A DNA stretch of 64,000 bases, from the NCBI RefSeq assembly GCF_014596445.1, contig NZ_MECL01000074.1, positions 47,048 to 111,047 on the forward strand, given 5' to 3'. Within the stretch, counting starts at the first letter, position 1; each line of letters starts with the position of its first letter. The notes under the pieces were generated by a model, which was not told the DNA's origin, made no database searches, and was given only the letters and a program-made list of their open reading frames with translations. This document shows, piece after piece, positions 17,857 to 26,519 of the stretch. The position numbers were made by a program, and so were the translations under genes. Source of the DNA: Streptomyces sp. CBMA29. Lineage in GTDB: Bacteria > Actinomycetota > Actinomycetes > Streptomycetales > Streptomycetaceae.

Positions 17857-19458
17857 ATGGCAGAGATACGAACAGAGATCCTCGTGGTCGGCGGTGGGCT
17901 GGGCGGCGTGGCCGCCGCGCTCACGGCCGCACGGCTCGGCCGTACGGTGGTGCTCACCGAGCCCACCGACTGGCTCGGCGGGCAGCTCACCGCCCAGGCC
18001 GTGCCACCCGACGAGCACCCCTGGATCGAAGGCCCCGCCTGCCCACCCGGCTACGCCGACCTGCGCAGACGCGTGCGCGACTACTACCGCCGCAACTACC
18101 CGCTCACGGCCGGGGCGGCGCGGGACCCCCGACTCGATCCGGGTCTCGGCATCGTCAGCCGGATGTGTCACGAACCGCGGGTGGGCGCGGCCGTCATCGA
18201 GGAGATGCTGGCCCCCTGGCGGGCCTCCGGCGCGATCACCGTGCTGACGGGGTACGAGCCCGTCGCCGCGCACACCGAGGGCGACCGCATCGAGGCGGTC
18301 ACGCTGGCCGGACGGTACGACGGCCGCCGGATCACCGTCCACGCCTCCTACGTCGCGGACGCCACCGAACTCGGCGACCTGCTGGAACTGGCCGGTGTGG
18401 AACACGTCATCGGCGCCGAGGGCCGCGACGAGACCGGGGAGCCCCACGCGCCCGACACCGCCGACCCCCTCGACCAGCAGGCCGTGTCCTGGTGCTTCGC
18501 CCTGGAACACCGGCCGGGCGAGGACCACGTCATCGACCGGCCGGACACCTACGACCACTGGCTCACCACCACCGCCCCCTTCTGGCCGGGACCGCAGCTC
18601 TCCCTCACCGACGTCGTTCCGATCACCCTCGAAGAGCGCACCTGGACGCTGATGGGCGCCGATCACAGCGCGGGGGAGCACTTCGACCTGTGGCAGTTCC
18701 GGCGCGTCCTGGCCCGCGAGCAGTTCGCGCCCGGAGCCTTCGCCTCGGACCTCACCGTCGTCAACTGGCCCCAGATCGACTACTGGGAGGCGCCGCTGCT
18801 CGGCGTGAGCGCCGAGGCCAGGCAGGCGGCCCTCGCCGCCAGCCGCGACCTGTCGCTGTCCTTCCTGCACTGGCTCCAGACCGAGGCCCCGCGCCCCGAC
18901 GGCGGTACCGGCTACCCCGGCCTGCGACCGCGCCCCGACGTCACCGGCACCGCGGACGGCCTGGCCAAGACGCCGTACATCCGCGAATCCCGCCGTATCC
19001 AGGCGGAGTTCACCGTCCTCGAACAGCATGTCGGAGTCCAGGCGCGCCCCGAGGGCGCGGGCAGCGAGGTCTTCCACGACAGCGTCGGCCTCGGCAGCTA
19101 CCGCATCGACCTGCACCCCTCCACCACCGGCCGCACCTACATCGACATCGACTCCTACCCGTTCCAGATCCCGCTGGGCGCGCTGATCCCGGTCCGGGTG
19201 GACAATCTGCTGCCCGCCAACAAGAACATCGGCACCACCCACATCACCAACGGCTGCTACCGCCTGCACCCCGTGGAGTGGGCCATCGGCGAGGCCGTCG
19301 GCGCCCTCGCCGGATTCTGCCTTGACCGGGCGCTGCCGCCCCGCAAGGTCCGGTCCGACCAGACCCAACTGGCCGACTACCAAAGGCTGCTGAGCCACAC
19401 CCTCGGCATTTCGCTGGCCTGGCCCGAGGCGGTCAGGACCCGGACGGAGGACCGATGA
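17857..19458 (+). CDS. FAD-dependent oxidoreductase (FAD_oxidored type)
   Basis: A 533-aa flavoprotein. The N-terminus carries the dinucleotide-binding motif VVGGGLGGVAAALTAARLG and ends its second strand with VLTEPTDWLGGQ, typical of the FAD_oxidored family seen in sugar-use clusters. A later block VDNLLPANKNIGTTHITNGCYR is also characteristic. No membrane segment or signal is present. Its reaction is not known; oxidation of a sugar or cyclitol is a guess from its place between a sugar importer with its LacI gene and a beta-glucosidase, whose start overlaps its stop. A 145-bp gap separates it from the LacI gene and may hold its own promoter. Confidence 0.8.
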   Translation: MAEIRTEILVVGGGLGGVAAALTAARLGRTVVLTEPTDWLGGQLTAQAVPPDEHPWIEGPACPPGYADLRRRVRDYYRRNYPLTAGAARDPRLDPGLGIVSRMCHEPRVGAAVIEEMLAPWRASGAITVLTGYEPVAAHTEGDRIEAVTLAGRYDGRRITVHASYVADATELGDLLELAGVEHVIGAEGRDETGEPHAPDTADPLDQQAVSWCFALEHRPGEDHVIDRPDTYDHWLTTTAPFWPGPQLSLTDVVPITLEERTWTLMGADHSAGEHFDLWQFRRVLAREQFAPGAFASDLTVVNWPQIDYWEAPLLGVSAEARQAALAASRDLSLSFLHWLQTEAPRPDGGTGYPGLRPRPDVTGTADGLAKTPYIRESRRIQAEFTVLEQHVGVQARPEGAGSEVFHDSVGLGSYRIDLHPSTTGRTYIDIDSYPFQIPLGALIPVRVDNLLPANKNIGTTHITNGCYRLHPVEWAIGEAVGALAGFCLDRALPPRKVRSDQTQLADYQRLLSHTLGISLAWPEAVRTRTEDR

Positions 19459-21659
19459 ACCAGGGAGAGCCCGCCATGCCGAACCCCGCGCGCACCGACG
19501 AGCACGAGGCCCGTATCGCCGGCCTGCTCGGCCGGATGACCGTCGAGGAGAAGTTCGGACAGTTGCAGCAGCTCGCCTGGGCCTGGAACACCGGCCCCGG
19601 CGGGGGCAGTACCGGCGCGGTCGAGGCCGCGGCGCGCAAGGGCCTGCTCGGCTCGGTGCTCAACGTGGTCGGCGCCGCGAACAGCAACGCCGTGCAGCGC
19701 ATCGCGGTGGAGGAGTCGCGGCTCGGCATTCCGCTGGTCTTCGGCCTGGACGTGATCCACGGCTTCCACACCACCTTCCCCATCCCGCTCGCCCAGGCCG
19801 CCGCCTTCGACCCGGAGGTGACGCGGACCGACGGCGAGGTATCGGCGGCCGAGGCGCGGTCCAACGGCATCCACTGGACGTTCTCGCCGATGGTGGACGT
19901 CACCCACGAGCCCCGCTGGGGCAGGATCGCCGAGAGCCCTGGCGAGGACCCGTATCTGGCCGCGCGCTACGCGGTGGCCAAGGTGCACGGGTACCAGGGG
20001 GACGACCTGTCCGCGCCGGACCGGGTGGCCGCCTGCGCGAAGCACTTCGCGGCGTACGGCGGCGCGGAGGGCGGGCGCGACTACAACACCGTGGACGTCT
20101 CGGAGCAGCGGCTGCGCAACCTCTACCTGCCGCCGTTCGAGGCCGCGGTCGAGGCGGGAGCGGCCACCGTCATGGCCGCCTTCAACACCGTCAGCGGCGT
20201 TCCCGCGCACGCCAACCCCCGTACGCTGACCGGCGTTCTGAAGGACGGCTGGGGCTTCGACGGGGTCGTGGTCAGCGACTGGACGGGGGTCCAGGAGCTG
20301 ATCGCGCACGGGAGCGCGGCCGACGAGGCCGAGGCCGGGAGGCTGGCGCTGTCGGCGGGTGTGGACCTGGAGATGGTCTCCACCACCTTCGTCGACCACG
20401 GCCCGGCCCTGCTGGAGCGCGGCGAGTTGAGCCGGGAGCGGCTGGACGACGCCGTGGCCCGCGTCCTGCGGTTGAAGCTGCGGCTCGGCCTGTTCGAGCG
20501 GCCGTACGTCGAGGTGTCCGCCGAGATCACCGCCCCGGGCGTCGGGGCGCGGGCGGCGGCCCGCGAGGTGGCGGGCCGCTGCATGGTGCTGCTGAAGAAC
20601 GACGGGGGAGCGCTGCCGCTGGACGCGACCGCCCTCCGGACGCTCGCCGTCCTCGGCCCGTTCGCCGACAGCGGCGATCTGCTGGGGACGTGGGCGCTGC
20701 CCGGAGCGCCCGAGGCCGTCCCGGTCCTGCGGAGCCTGCGCGAAGCCCTGCCGCACGCCGTCGTCACTCACGCCCCGGGCGTCCCCGCGGACGGCTCCGA
20801 CGTCTCCGGCCTTCCGGAGGCCGTCGCGACGGCCACGGCCGCCGACGCCGTCGTCCTGGTGGTGGGCGAGCCCTCGGAGATCAGCGGCGAGGCGGCGGTC
20901 CGCAGCGACCTGGGACTTCCCGGGCACCAGGAGGAGCTGATCAGGGCGGTCGCCGCGACGGGAACGCCGTGCGTCGTGGTGCTCGTGGGCGGCCGGCCGT
21001 TGACGATCGGGGACTGGGCGGACCAGGTGCAGGCGGTCGTCATGGCCTGGCACCCCGGTATCGAGGCGGGCCCGGCCGTCGCGGACGTGCTGACCGGGGC
21101 TGTCGTCCCGGGCGGCAAGCTCCCGGTGACCTTTCCCCGGACGGTCGGCCAGGTCCCGCTGTACTACAACCACGAGCGCACCGGACGCCCGTACGACCCG
21201 GCCGTCCCGGAGGAGAAGTACGTCTCGAAGTACCTCGACGTCCAGGACGGGCCGCGGTTCCCGTTCGGGTACGGCCTGAGCTACACCACCTTCGACCTCG
21301 GCGAGCCCGCGCTCAGCCGCGAGCGGATCTCCGTGCGCGAACTGCGGGAGGGCGCGACGGTCGAGGTCACCGTGCGGGTACGCAACACCGGTGACCGGGA
21401 CGGCGAGGAGGTCGTCCAGCTCTATGTGCGCGACCCGGCGGCGAGCATCGTCCGGCCGGTCCGCCAACTGCGCGGATTCCAGCGGGTCCGGCTCGCGGCC
21501 GGGGAGGAGCGGGCGGTCCGCTTCACGGTCGGCGCCGAGGACATCGGCTTCTGGACCAACGACCCGGCGGGGGTCTTCACCCTGGAGCCGGGCGAGATCC
21601 ACCTCCACACCGGCAACAGCTCGCACGCCCGCGCCCACCGGACCCTGCGGATCACCTGA
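19455..21659 (+). CDS. GH3 beta-glucosidase (BglX-like)
   Basis: A 734-aa family 3 glycoside hydrolase. The N-terminal barrel has KHFAAYGGAEGGRDYN and the nucleophile D275 in VVVSDWTG. The second alpha/beta domain follows (LLKNDGGALPL), then the C-terminal fibronectin III-like domain (VRNTGDRDGEEVVQLYVRD). No signal peptide is seen, so it should act on imported beta-glucosides or related oligosaccharides. ATG 19455 overlaps the stop of the oxidoreductase; a second ATG at 19476 has GGGAGAG before it and would remove seven residues. Confidence 0.92.
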   Translation: MNQGEPAMPNPARTDEHEARIAGLLGRMTVEEKFGQLQQLAWAWNTGPGGGSTGAVEAAARKGLLGSVLNVVGAANSNAVQRIAVEESRLGIPLVFGLDVIHGFHTTFPIPLAQAAAFDPEVTRTDGEVSAAEARSNGIHWTFSPMVDVTHEPRWGRIAESPGEDPYLAARYAVAKVHGYQGDDLSAPDRVAACAKHFAAYGGAEGGRDYNTVDVSEQRLRNLYLPPFEAAVEAGAATVMAAFNTVSGVPAHANPRTLTGVLKDGWGFDGVVVSDWTGVQELIAHGSAADEAEAGRLALSAGVDLEMVSTTFVDHGPALLERGELSRERLDDAVARVLRLKLRLGLFERPYVEVSAEITAPGVGARAAAREVAGRCMVLLKNDGGALPLDATALRTLAVLGPFADSGDLLGTWALPGAPEAVPVLRSLREALPHAVVTHAPGVPADGSDVSGLPEAVATATAADAVVLVVGEPSEISGEAAVRSDLGLPGHQEELIRAVAATGTPCVVVLVGGRPLTIGDWADQVQAVVMAWHPGIEAGPAVADVLTGAVVPGGKLPVTFPRTVGQVPLYYNHERTGRPYDPAVPEEKYVSKYLDVQDGPRFPFGYGLSYTTFDLGEPALSRERISVRELREGATVEVTVRVRNTGDRDGEEVVQLYVRDPAASIVRPVRQLRGFQRVRLAAGEERAVRFTVGAEDIGFWTNDPAGVFTLEPGEIHLHTGNSSHARAHRTLRIT

Positions 21660-21816
21660 CCCTTGGCCCCCCTCGTATCCCGCCGCCCCCCCATACCCCC
21701 GATCCCGGTCGGTCGGTCGTCCGACCGGCCGGTTCGAGGCACGCCCCATCACGTCCCATCACGATCCATCGACCACAAGCCCGTGCGTCGACACATCAAC
21801 GCAGTGAGGGAGAACC

Positions 21817-23511
21817 ATGAGAGCAAAGGCGCTCACACTCGCGATCGTCCCTGTCGTCCTCGGCTGTCTGCCCGCGACAACCGTCGCGGCACACGCCGAC
21901 GCGGCGGCCACGTACTACGTCTCGCCGAGCGGCAGCGACAGCAACACCGGCCTGTCGCCCGACCAGGCGTGGCAGACGGTCGCGAAGGTCAACACCTCCA
22001 CCTTCCCCCAGGGCAGCACCGTGTCCCTCCAGGGCGGCCAGACCCTGACCGGCTGCCTCGTCTTCAACACGGTCAACGTGCCCACGTCGTCGGCCTCGAC
22101 GCCGTTCCGGGTGACCTCCTACGGCACCGGGCAGGCCACCCTCAGTTCGAACTGCACCGGCGACTACTCGGCGGCGGTCACGGCCGACAACGTCAACGGC
22201 TTCCAGCTCGACAACCTCAAGGTCGTCAACGGCTCCACGACGGCGGCCGGTGTCCTGCTGGAGAACCAGAACGGCACCTCCGCGACGCAGTCCCTGGTGG
22301 TCTCCGGCTCCGACATCTCCGGCTTCTCCACCCCGAGCGGCAGCGCCAGTTCGTTCGGCGGCGAGATCATGGTCCTGGGCTACGCCGTCAACGGGCACTC
22401 CGGGCCGCTCAACGACGTCCAGATCCGTAACAACACGTTGCACGGCGCGAGCGTGACCTCCTCCGACGGGCCGGGGATCTACGGCTGGGGCTCAGGGGTC
22501 AACATCACCAATGTCACGGTCGAGGGCAACACCGTCTACAACCTGGGCATGCCCGCCAAGACCACCGGCGCGGGCATCACCGCCAACGGCTGGGACGGCG
22601 CGGTGATCCGGCACAACGTGATCCACGACGTGGGCGCCAACGTCACCTCCTGCGGCGGCGCGAGCGGCATCGAGGCGTACACCTCGAACAACGTCACCGT
22701 CTCGCACAACGAGGTCTACAACGTGCAGCCGTATCCGGCGTTCACCGCCGGGTGCGACTGGGACGGCATCGACCTCGACGGCGGCACGACGAATTCCGTC
22801 GTGGAGTACAACTACACGCACCACAACGCCGGAAGCGGCCTGCTCGCCTACACCTCGACCGTGGACTCCAGGGTCTGGGGCCCGAACACCTACCGGTACA
22901 ACATCTCCGAGAACGACGACTGGGCCAAGATCCAGGGCGGCCTGATGGACGTCGTGCCGAACGCCCCGAAGAACGCGCTGTCGATCTACGGCAACACCTT
23001 CTTCACCAACGTCGCCCAGAGCACCAAGTCCACGGCCAGCGCCTGCTTCGACTTCGGCTACGCTGCGGGCACTTGGGGCAGCGGCTCGCTGATCGCCAAC
23101 AACATCTGCCACATGGCCAACAAGGACCAGTACGGTCACTCCGGCCAGTTCTACTACAACGTCTACGGCCAGACCGGCATGACGCTGTCGCACAACCTGT
23201 ACTACGCGGCGAGCTCCCCGGCCTGGCGCTGGGGCGGCACCACCTACAGCACCTTCGCCGCGTGGCAGGCCGCGGGACTGGAGACCGGACCGGTCTTCGG
23301 AGACCCGCTGTTCACCTCGCCCGGCACCGGCGGCACCTGCGCCTGGACGCCGTCCTCCGGCGCGGGACCGCAGCCGTGCCCGCAGGCGTACACGCTCGCG
23401 TCCGGTTCCCCGGCCGCGGGTTCGGGCGTCGCCGTCTCCGGCAACGGGGGCGTGGACTACTACCAGAACGCGATCCCCGGCACCCCCGACATCGGCGCCG
23501 ACGCCGGTTGA
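21817..23511 (+). CDS. Secreted right-handed parallel beta-helix protein
   Basis: A 564-aa protein with a Sec signal peptide (positive start, hydrophobic core to about residue 22, likely cleavage after AHA near residue 28). The mature start YYVSPSGSDSNTGLSPDQAW is typical of secreted beta-helix carbohydrate-active proteins. The rest is rich in Asn, Gly, Ser and Thr, with repeated NNV/NNT-type turns expected of a stacked beta-helix such as polysaccharide lyases. No specific catalytic residues could be assigned. It may open up a plant or microbial polysaccharide whose oligomers are then imported by the upstream transporter. The 157 bp before it is C-rich and featureless apart from the ribosome site GAGGGAG. 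Confidence 0.82.
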   Translation: MRAKALTLAIVPVVLGCLPATTVAAHADAAATYYVSPSGSDSNTGLSPDQAWQTVAKVNTSTFPQGSTVSLQGGQTLTGCLVFNTVNVPTSSASTPFRVTSYGTGQATLSSNCTGDYSAAVTADNVNGFQLDNLKVVNGSTTAAGVLLENQNGTSATQSLVVSGSDISGFSTPSGSASSFGGEIMVLGYAVNGHSGPLNDVQIRNNTLHGASVTSSDGPGIYGWGSGVNITNVTVEGNTVYNLGMPAKTTGAGITANGWDGAVIRHNVIHDVGANVTSCGGASGIEAYTSNNVTVSHNEVYNVQPYPAFTAGCDWDGIDLDGGTTNSVVEYNYTHHNAGSGLLAYTSTVDSRVWGPNTYRYNISENDDWAKIQGGLMDVVPNAPKNALSIYGNTFFTNVAQSTKSTASACFDFGYAAGTWGSGSLIANNICHMANKDQYGHSGQFYYNVYGQTGMTLSHNLYYAASSPAWRWGGTTYSTFAAWQAAGLETGPVFGDPLFTSPGTGGTCAWTPSSGAGPQPCPQAYTLASGSPAAGSGVAVSGNGGVDYYQNAIPGTPDIGADAG

Positions 23512-23518
23512 CACCCCC

Positions 23519-23561
23519 CCGGGGCGGCCCGTCGCACGCGATGAGCGGCGGGCCGCCCCGG
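23519..23561. terminator. Bidirectional hairpin terminator between convergent genes
   Basis: A perfect 13-bp inverted repeat: left arm 23519-23531 (CCGGGGCGGCCCG), right arm 23549-23561, 17-nt loop. It lies 8 bp after the beta-helix stop and 39 bp from the stop of the convergent monooxygenase. It marks the likely boundary between the sugar locus and the polyketide cluster. Confidence 0.8.
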
Positions 23562-23599
23562 CGCGGTCCCGGACGGCTGGTGCGCCGTCGCTCTCCCGG

Positions 23600-25231
23600 T
23601 CAGTGTGCGAGCGCGGCCAGCCGGTCCCGTACTCCGGACATGTCCCAGTCCTGGGAGCGATGGGAGACGAAGCGGTCGGGCCGGATCAGGCACAGGCCGG
23701 GGCCGGTGGCCGCGAACGCCTGGTGACAGGCGCCGTGCCGGTCGCCGAGCAGCGACCGGTCGGGGTCGCCCTGCCCGTGGGTCCGGCTCACCGCGACGAC
23801 GGTGCCGAGGTCCCCGAGCGCCTCGCGGCCCGCCTGGGTCACCTCGGCGATCCGCCGCTCGTCGTCCTCGTACCCGAGGAACACCAGCAGGACGTGTTCG
23901 CTGCCGCGCAGCCGGTGCCGCAGCGTGGTGAAGCCCGTGCCGTCGTGGACGAACGCGTCGGGGGAGAGGTCGCCTGGGCCGGGGCCGCCCGCGCCGGAGC
24001 TGCGGACGCGGTCGACCTGCGGGCTGTGCTCGTAGTCCACGAAGAGTTCGGTGACGCCGAGGGCCAGCCGATGCCGTACCGGAGGGGTCCGGCTGATCAG
24101 CCGCAAAGCCTGCCGGCGCAGCGTACGGGCGACCGGGACGTGCGTGGTGGCCACCTTCGTGGCACGGGCCGTGGCGTGCAGCACCCGGTCCGCCACCGGA
24201 CGGCGCTCCTGCTCGTAGGAGTCCAACAGCCCTGCGCCGGCCCGCCCTTGGACGACCAGCGCCAGCTTCCAGGCCAGATTGTGCGCGTCCTGGAGACCGA
24301 CGTTCATACCCTGTCCGCCCACCGGGCTGTGGGTGTGCGCGGCGTCCCCCGCCAGCAGGATCCGCCCCTGCCGATAGTGCTCGGCCAGCGACTCGCGCAC
24401 CTCGAAACCGCTCAGCCAGTCCACACGGGAGATCGCGCCGCCGCCGTCGGCTCCGGCGAGCGGGGTGCGCTCGGCGAGCAGCCGGTTGAGCATGTCCTCG
24501 TCCGGTTCTGGCGCGTCGGAGCCGGACGGGACATCGGCGATGACGCGCCAGTGGCCCGGCTTGGGGAGCGGAAGCAGAACGAGGATGCCGTGGCCGCCCA
24601 GCCAGGGATGCAGCCGGTCCTGGGGAAGATCCCAGTCGGCGGCGACGTCGGCGAGCAGGAAAGCACGGTGCAGATCCCGGTGGTCGGCGGTGATCCCGGC
24701 CGTCCGCCGTACGGTGCTGTGCGCCCCGTCGCAGGCGATCAGCCAGTCGGCGCGTACCGTGCGCTCCGAGCCGTCGGGCATCCGCAGGGTCGCGGTCACG
24801 CCGTCCGCGTCCTGGCGGCAGGTGGTCAGTTCGGTGCCGCGCTCGGCGACCGCGCCCTGCCGCCGCGCGGCCGTCTCCAATAAGTCCGCCACCTCCGGCT
24901 GCGGGAGGGAGAGCGCGAAGGGGAACGGCGAGCGGATGCCGTCCAGTTCGAGCGGGATGACGTCGTCCGGGCCGGGATGGACGTCGATACGGCGCAGGAT
25001 CCGGCCGCGGTCGACCGCCTCCTCGGCGACGCCGAGGTCGTCCAGTACCTCCAGCGTGCGGGCGCCCACCACCAACGCCCTGCTCTGTGTGTTCTCTTCG
25101 GTGGACCGCTCGATCAGCCGGACCCGCACACCGCGCCGGATCAGCTCCTCGGCCATCAGCAGCCCCGTAGGCCCGGCGCCGACCACCAGGACCTGGCAAC
25201 TCGCGCCGCCGTCAACGGTGTTCGCTTCCAT
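23600..25231 (-). CDS. FAD-dependent monooxygenase (PheA/TfdB aromatic-hydroxylase type)
   Basis: A 543-aa group A flavoprotein monooxygenase. It has the N-terminal VLVVGAGPTGLLMAEEL motif, the middle DG motif (IACDGAHSTVRR) and the ILLAGDAAHTHSPVGGQG motif that closes the FAD site. The C-terminal part is the thioredoxin-like domain of phenol hydroxylase-type enzymes. ATG at 25231 follows GGAGGA; the longer open frame upstream is arginine-rich and unlike protein. A TTA codon occurs at 24881-24883 (codon 117), marking likely bldA-dependent translation and membership of the antibiotic cluster. It would hydroxylate or epoxidise the polyketide late in the pathway, but the family also includes enzymes for aromatic substrates, so the target is open. 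Confidence 0.87.
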   Translation of the reverse strand: MEANTVDGGASCQVLVVGAGPTGLLMAEELIRRGVRVRLIERSTEENTQSRALVVGARTLEVLDDLGVAEEAVDRGRILRRIDVHPGPDDVIPLELDGIRSPFPFALSLPQPEVADLLETAARRQGAVAERGTELTTCRQDADGVTATLRMPDGSERTVRADWLIACDGAHSTVRRTAGITADHRDLHRAFLLADVAADWDLPQDRLHPWLGGHGILVLLPLPKPGHWRVIADVPSGSDAPEPDEDMLNRLLAERTPLAGADGGGAISRVDWLSGFEVRESLAEHYRQGRILLAGDAAHTHSPVGGQGMNVGLQDAHNLAWKLALVVQGRAGAGLLDSYEQERRPVADRVLHATARATKVATTHVPVARTLRRQALRLISRTPPVRHRLALGVTELFVDYEHSPQVDRVRSSGAGGPGPGDLSPDAFVHDGTGFTTLRHRLRGSEHVLLVFLGYEDDERRIAEVTQAGREALGDLGTVVAVSRTHGQGDPDRSLLGDRHGACHQAFAATGPGLCLIRPDRFVSHRSQDWDMSGVRDRLAALAH

Positions 25232-25541
25232 CGTTCCTCCGCGAGACCTCATGCGTGTCCTGCCGACACGGCCTGGCCCTCGCCTACCCCGTCCCGCTCT
25301 CCGCCCGCGCCGCGATTCGGCCGGGGCCCGACGCGCCGACCGCCGCCGAGCGGGCGGCCGGTCGAGCGGTCCTCGCGGATTGCCGGTTTCGGCCACCCCT
25401 GCCTCGCCATTTTCCGTTCATAGGGGTGGCGCCCGCCAGGATAGGGGTTACTGGCGAGTGCGGAGCCGAACTAGTTTCGAAACCGCATGCATGGCACTCC
25501 TTGGGCACGTTGGGCGGATTTGTATCGAATTGGAGATGTGT
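25232..25541. other. Divergent intergenic region between monooxygenase and thioesterase
   Basis: This 310-bp gap has no credible gene. Its most notable content is a pair of TAGGGG boxes at 25421 and 25442 (listed separately) and a short inverted repeat GCCAG/CTGGC around the second box. No promoter hexamers could be assigned with confidence. A ribosome site GGAG stands at 25532-25535 before the thioesterase start. Confidence 0.5.
25421..25447. promoter_or_regulatory. Paired TAGGGG boxes (21 bp apart), candidate cluster activator site 1
   Basis: TAGGGG occurs at 25421-25426 and 25442-25447; start-to-start spacing is 21 bp, two helical turns. The same pair with the same spacing occurs in front of PKS A (32704 and 32725). 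The first copies also share the flank ATAGGGG followed by TGGCG. The site sits between the divergent FAD monooxygenase and thioesterase genes and could serve both. The LuxR/LAL protein of this cluster is the natural candidate to bind it. Confidence 0.55.
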
Positions 25542-26297
25542 GTGAACCGCGAGGCATGGTTCAGCCGCTATCACCCAGCCCCGCCCGGAAGTGAACCCCG
25601 CAGACTCGTCTGTTTTCCGCACGCCGGAGGCTCGGCAAGTTTCTACCTCCCCGTTTCCAGCGCGCTGCAACCGGATGTCGAAGTCATCGGGGTGCAGTAT
25701 CCGGGACGGCAGGAACGCAGGACCGAGCAACCAGTCCAGGACCTGCACGACCTGGCCGACCTGGCCGCCGAGGCGCTGGCCCCCATGGTCGACCGCAGGA
25801 CCGCGTTCTTCGGCCACAGCATGGGCGCGGTCCTCGCCTACGAAGTGGCCCTGCGGCTGAAACGGAACCATGGGGTGGAGCCGACCCGGCTCCTCGTCTC
25901 CGGACGCCGCGCGCCCTCCGTTCACCGTCCGCTGCCCGATCCGGTCCACCGGCGGGACGACGCCGGCATCGTCGCCGAACTGCGCCGACTCGCCGGCACC
26001 CACGCCGACCTGCTGGCCGACGACGAGATCGTGCGCATGATCATGCCCGCGGTGCGCGGCGACTACCGGGCCATCGAGACATACGCGCCGCGCCCGGCGC
26101 CGCCGCTGGACTGCCCGGTCACGGCGTTCGTCGGCGACCGTGACCCGCAGGTCGAGATCGCCGAAGCGGAGGCATGGGCGGGGCACACCACGGGACCGTT
26201 CGACATCGAGGTCTTCCCCGGCGGCCACTTCTACCTGGTGGCCGAGGGGCCGGCGGTGATCGCCGGGGTGCGCGACCGGCTCGGCGTGCCGGTGTGA
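25542..26297 (+). CDS. Type II thioesterase (editing TE)
   Basis: A 251-aa stand-alone alpha/beta hydrolase that removes stalled or wrong acyl groups from PKS carrier proteins. The serine elbow is GHSMG with S93, an acid candidate is D199 or D201 in GDRDPQ, and the catalytic histidine is H229 in GGHFYLV. The substrate-side motif VCFPHAGGSASFY is typical. GTG 25542 is preferred because GGAG (25532-25535) stands six bases before it; an in-frame ATG at 25536 directly abuts that site and would add two residues. It is the first gene of the rightward set and follows the paired TAGGGG boxes by about 95 bp. Confidence 0.92.
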   Translation: MNREAWFSRYHPAPPGSEPRRLVCFPHAGGSASFYLPVSSALQPDVEVIGVQYPGRQERRTEQPVQDLHDLADLAAEALAPMVDRRTAFFGHSMGAVLAYEVALRLKRNHGVEPTRLLVSGRRAPSVHRPLPDPVHRRDDAGIVAELRRLAGTHADLLADDEIVRMIMPAVRGDYRAIETYAPRPAPPLDCPVTAFVGDRDPQVEIAEAEAWAGHTTGPFDIEVFPGGHFYLVAEGPAVIAGVRDRLGVPV

Positions 26298-26519
26298 CCG
26301 ATCCGGAGGCGGCCGATCCGGATGTGGCCGAATCGGAGATGGTGTGCTCCTTCCGCCCTCTTAACGCGTCGAGGCCGCCCGATCTTCGGAAAGCCGCGAT
26401 AGAGTCGAATCGGCTTTCGGATACGGTGGGAGTTGGTTATTTGGGATGGGTGCGGATCAACCGTGCCCCGGGTTTCGCACCCGCTGGCGCTTTGTTGCGT
26501 TCCTGATGTCTTTTGGGTA

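Noticed and set aside
23600..25231. Assigning the FAD monooxygenase as the polyether epoxidase (MonCI type)
   Set aside because: Length, motifs and the thioredoxin-like C-terminus fit the PheA/TfdB aromatic hydroxylase class better; epoxidation remains possible but is not supported by sequence.
24465..25541. Long upstream extension of the thioesterase frame
   Set aside because: It runs antisense through the FAD monooxygenase; the conserved thioesterase sequence begins only after 25542.
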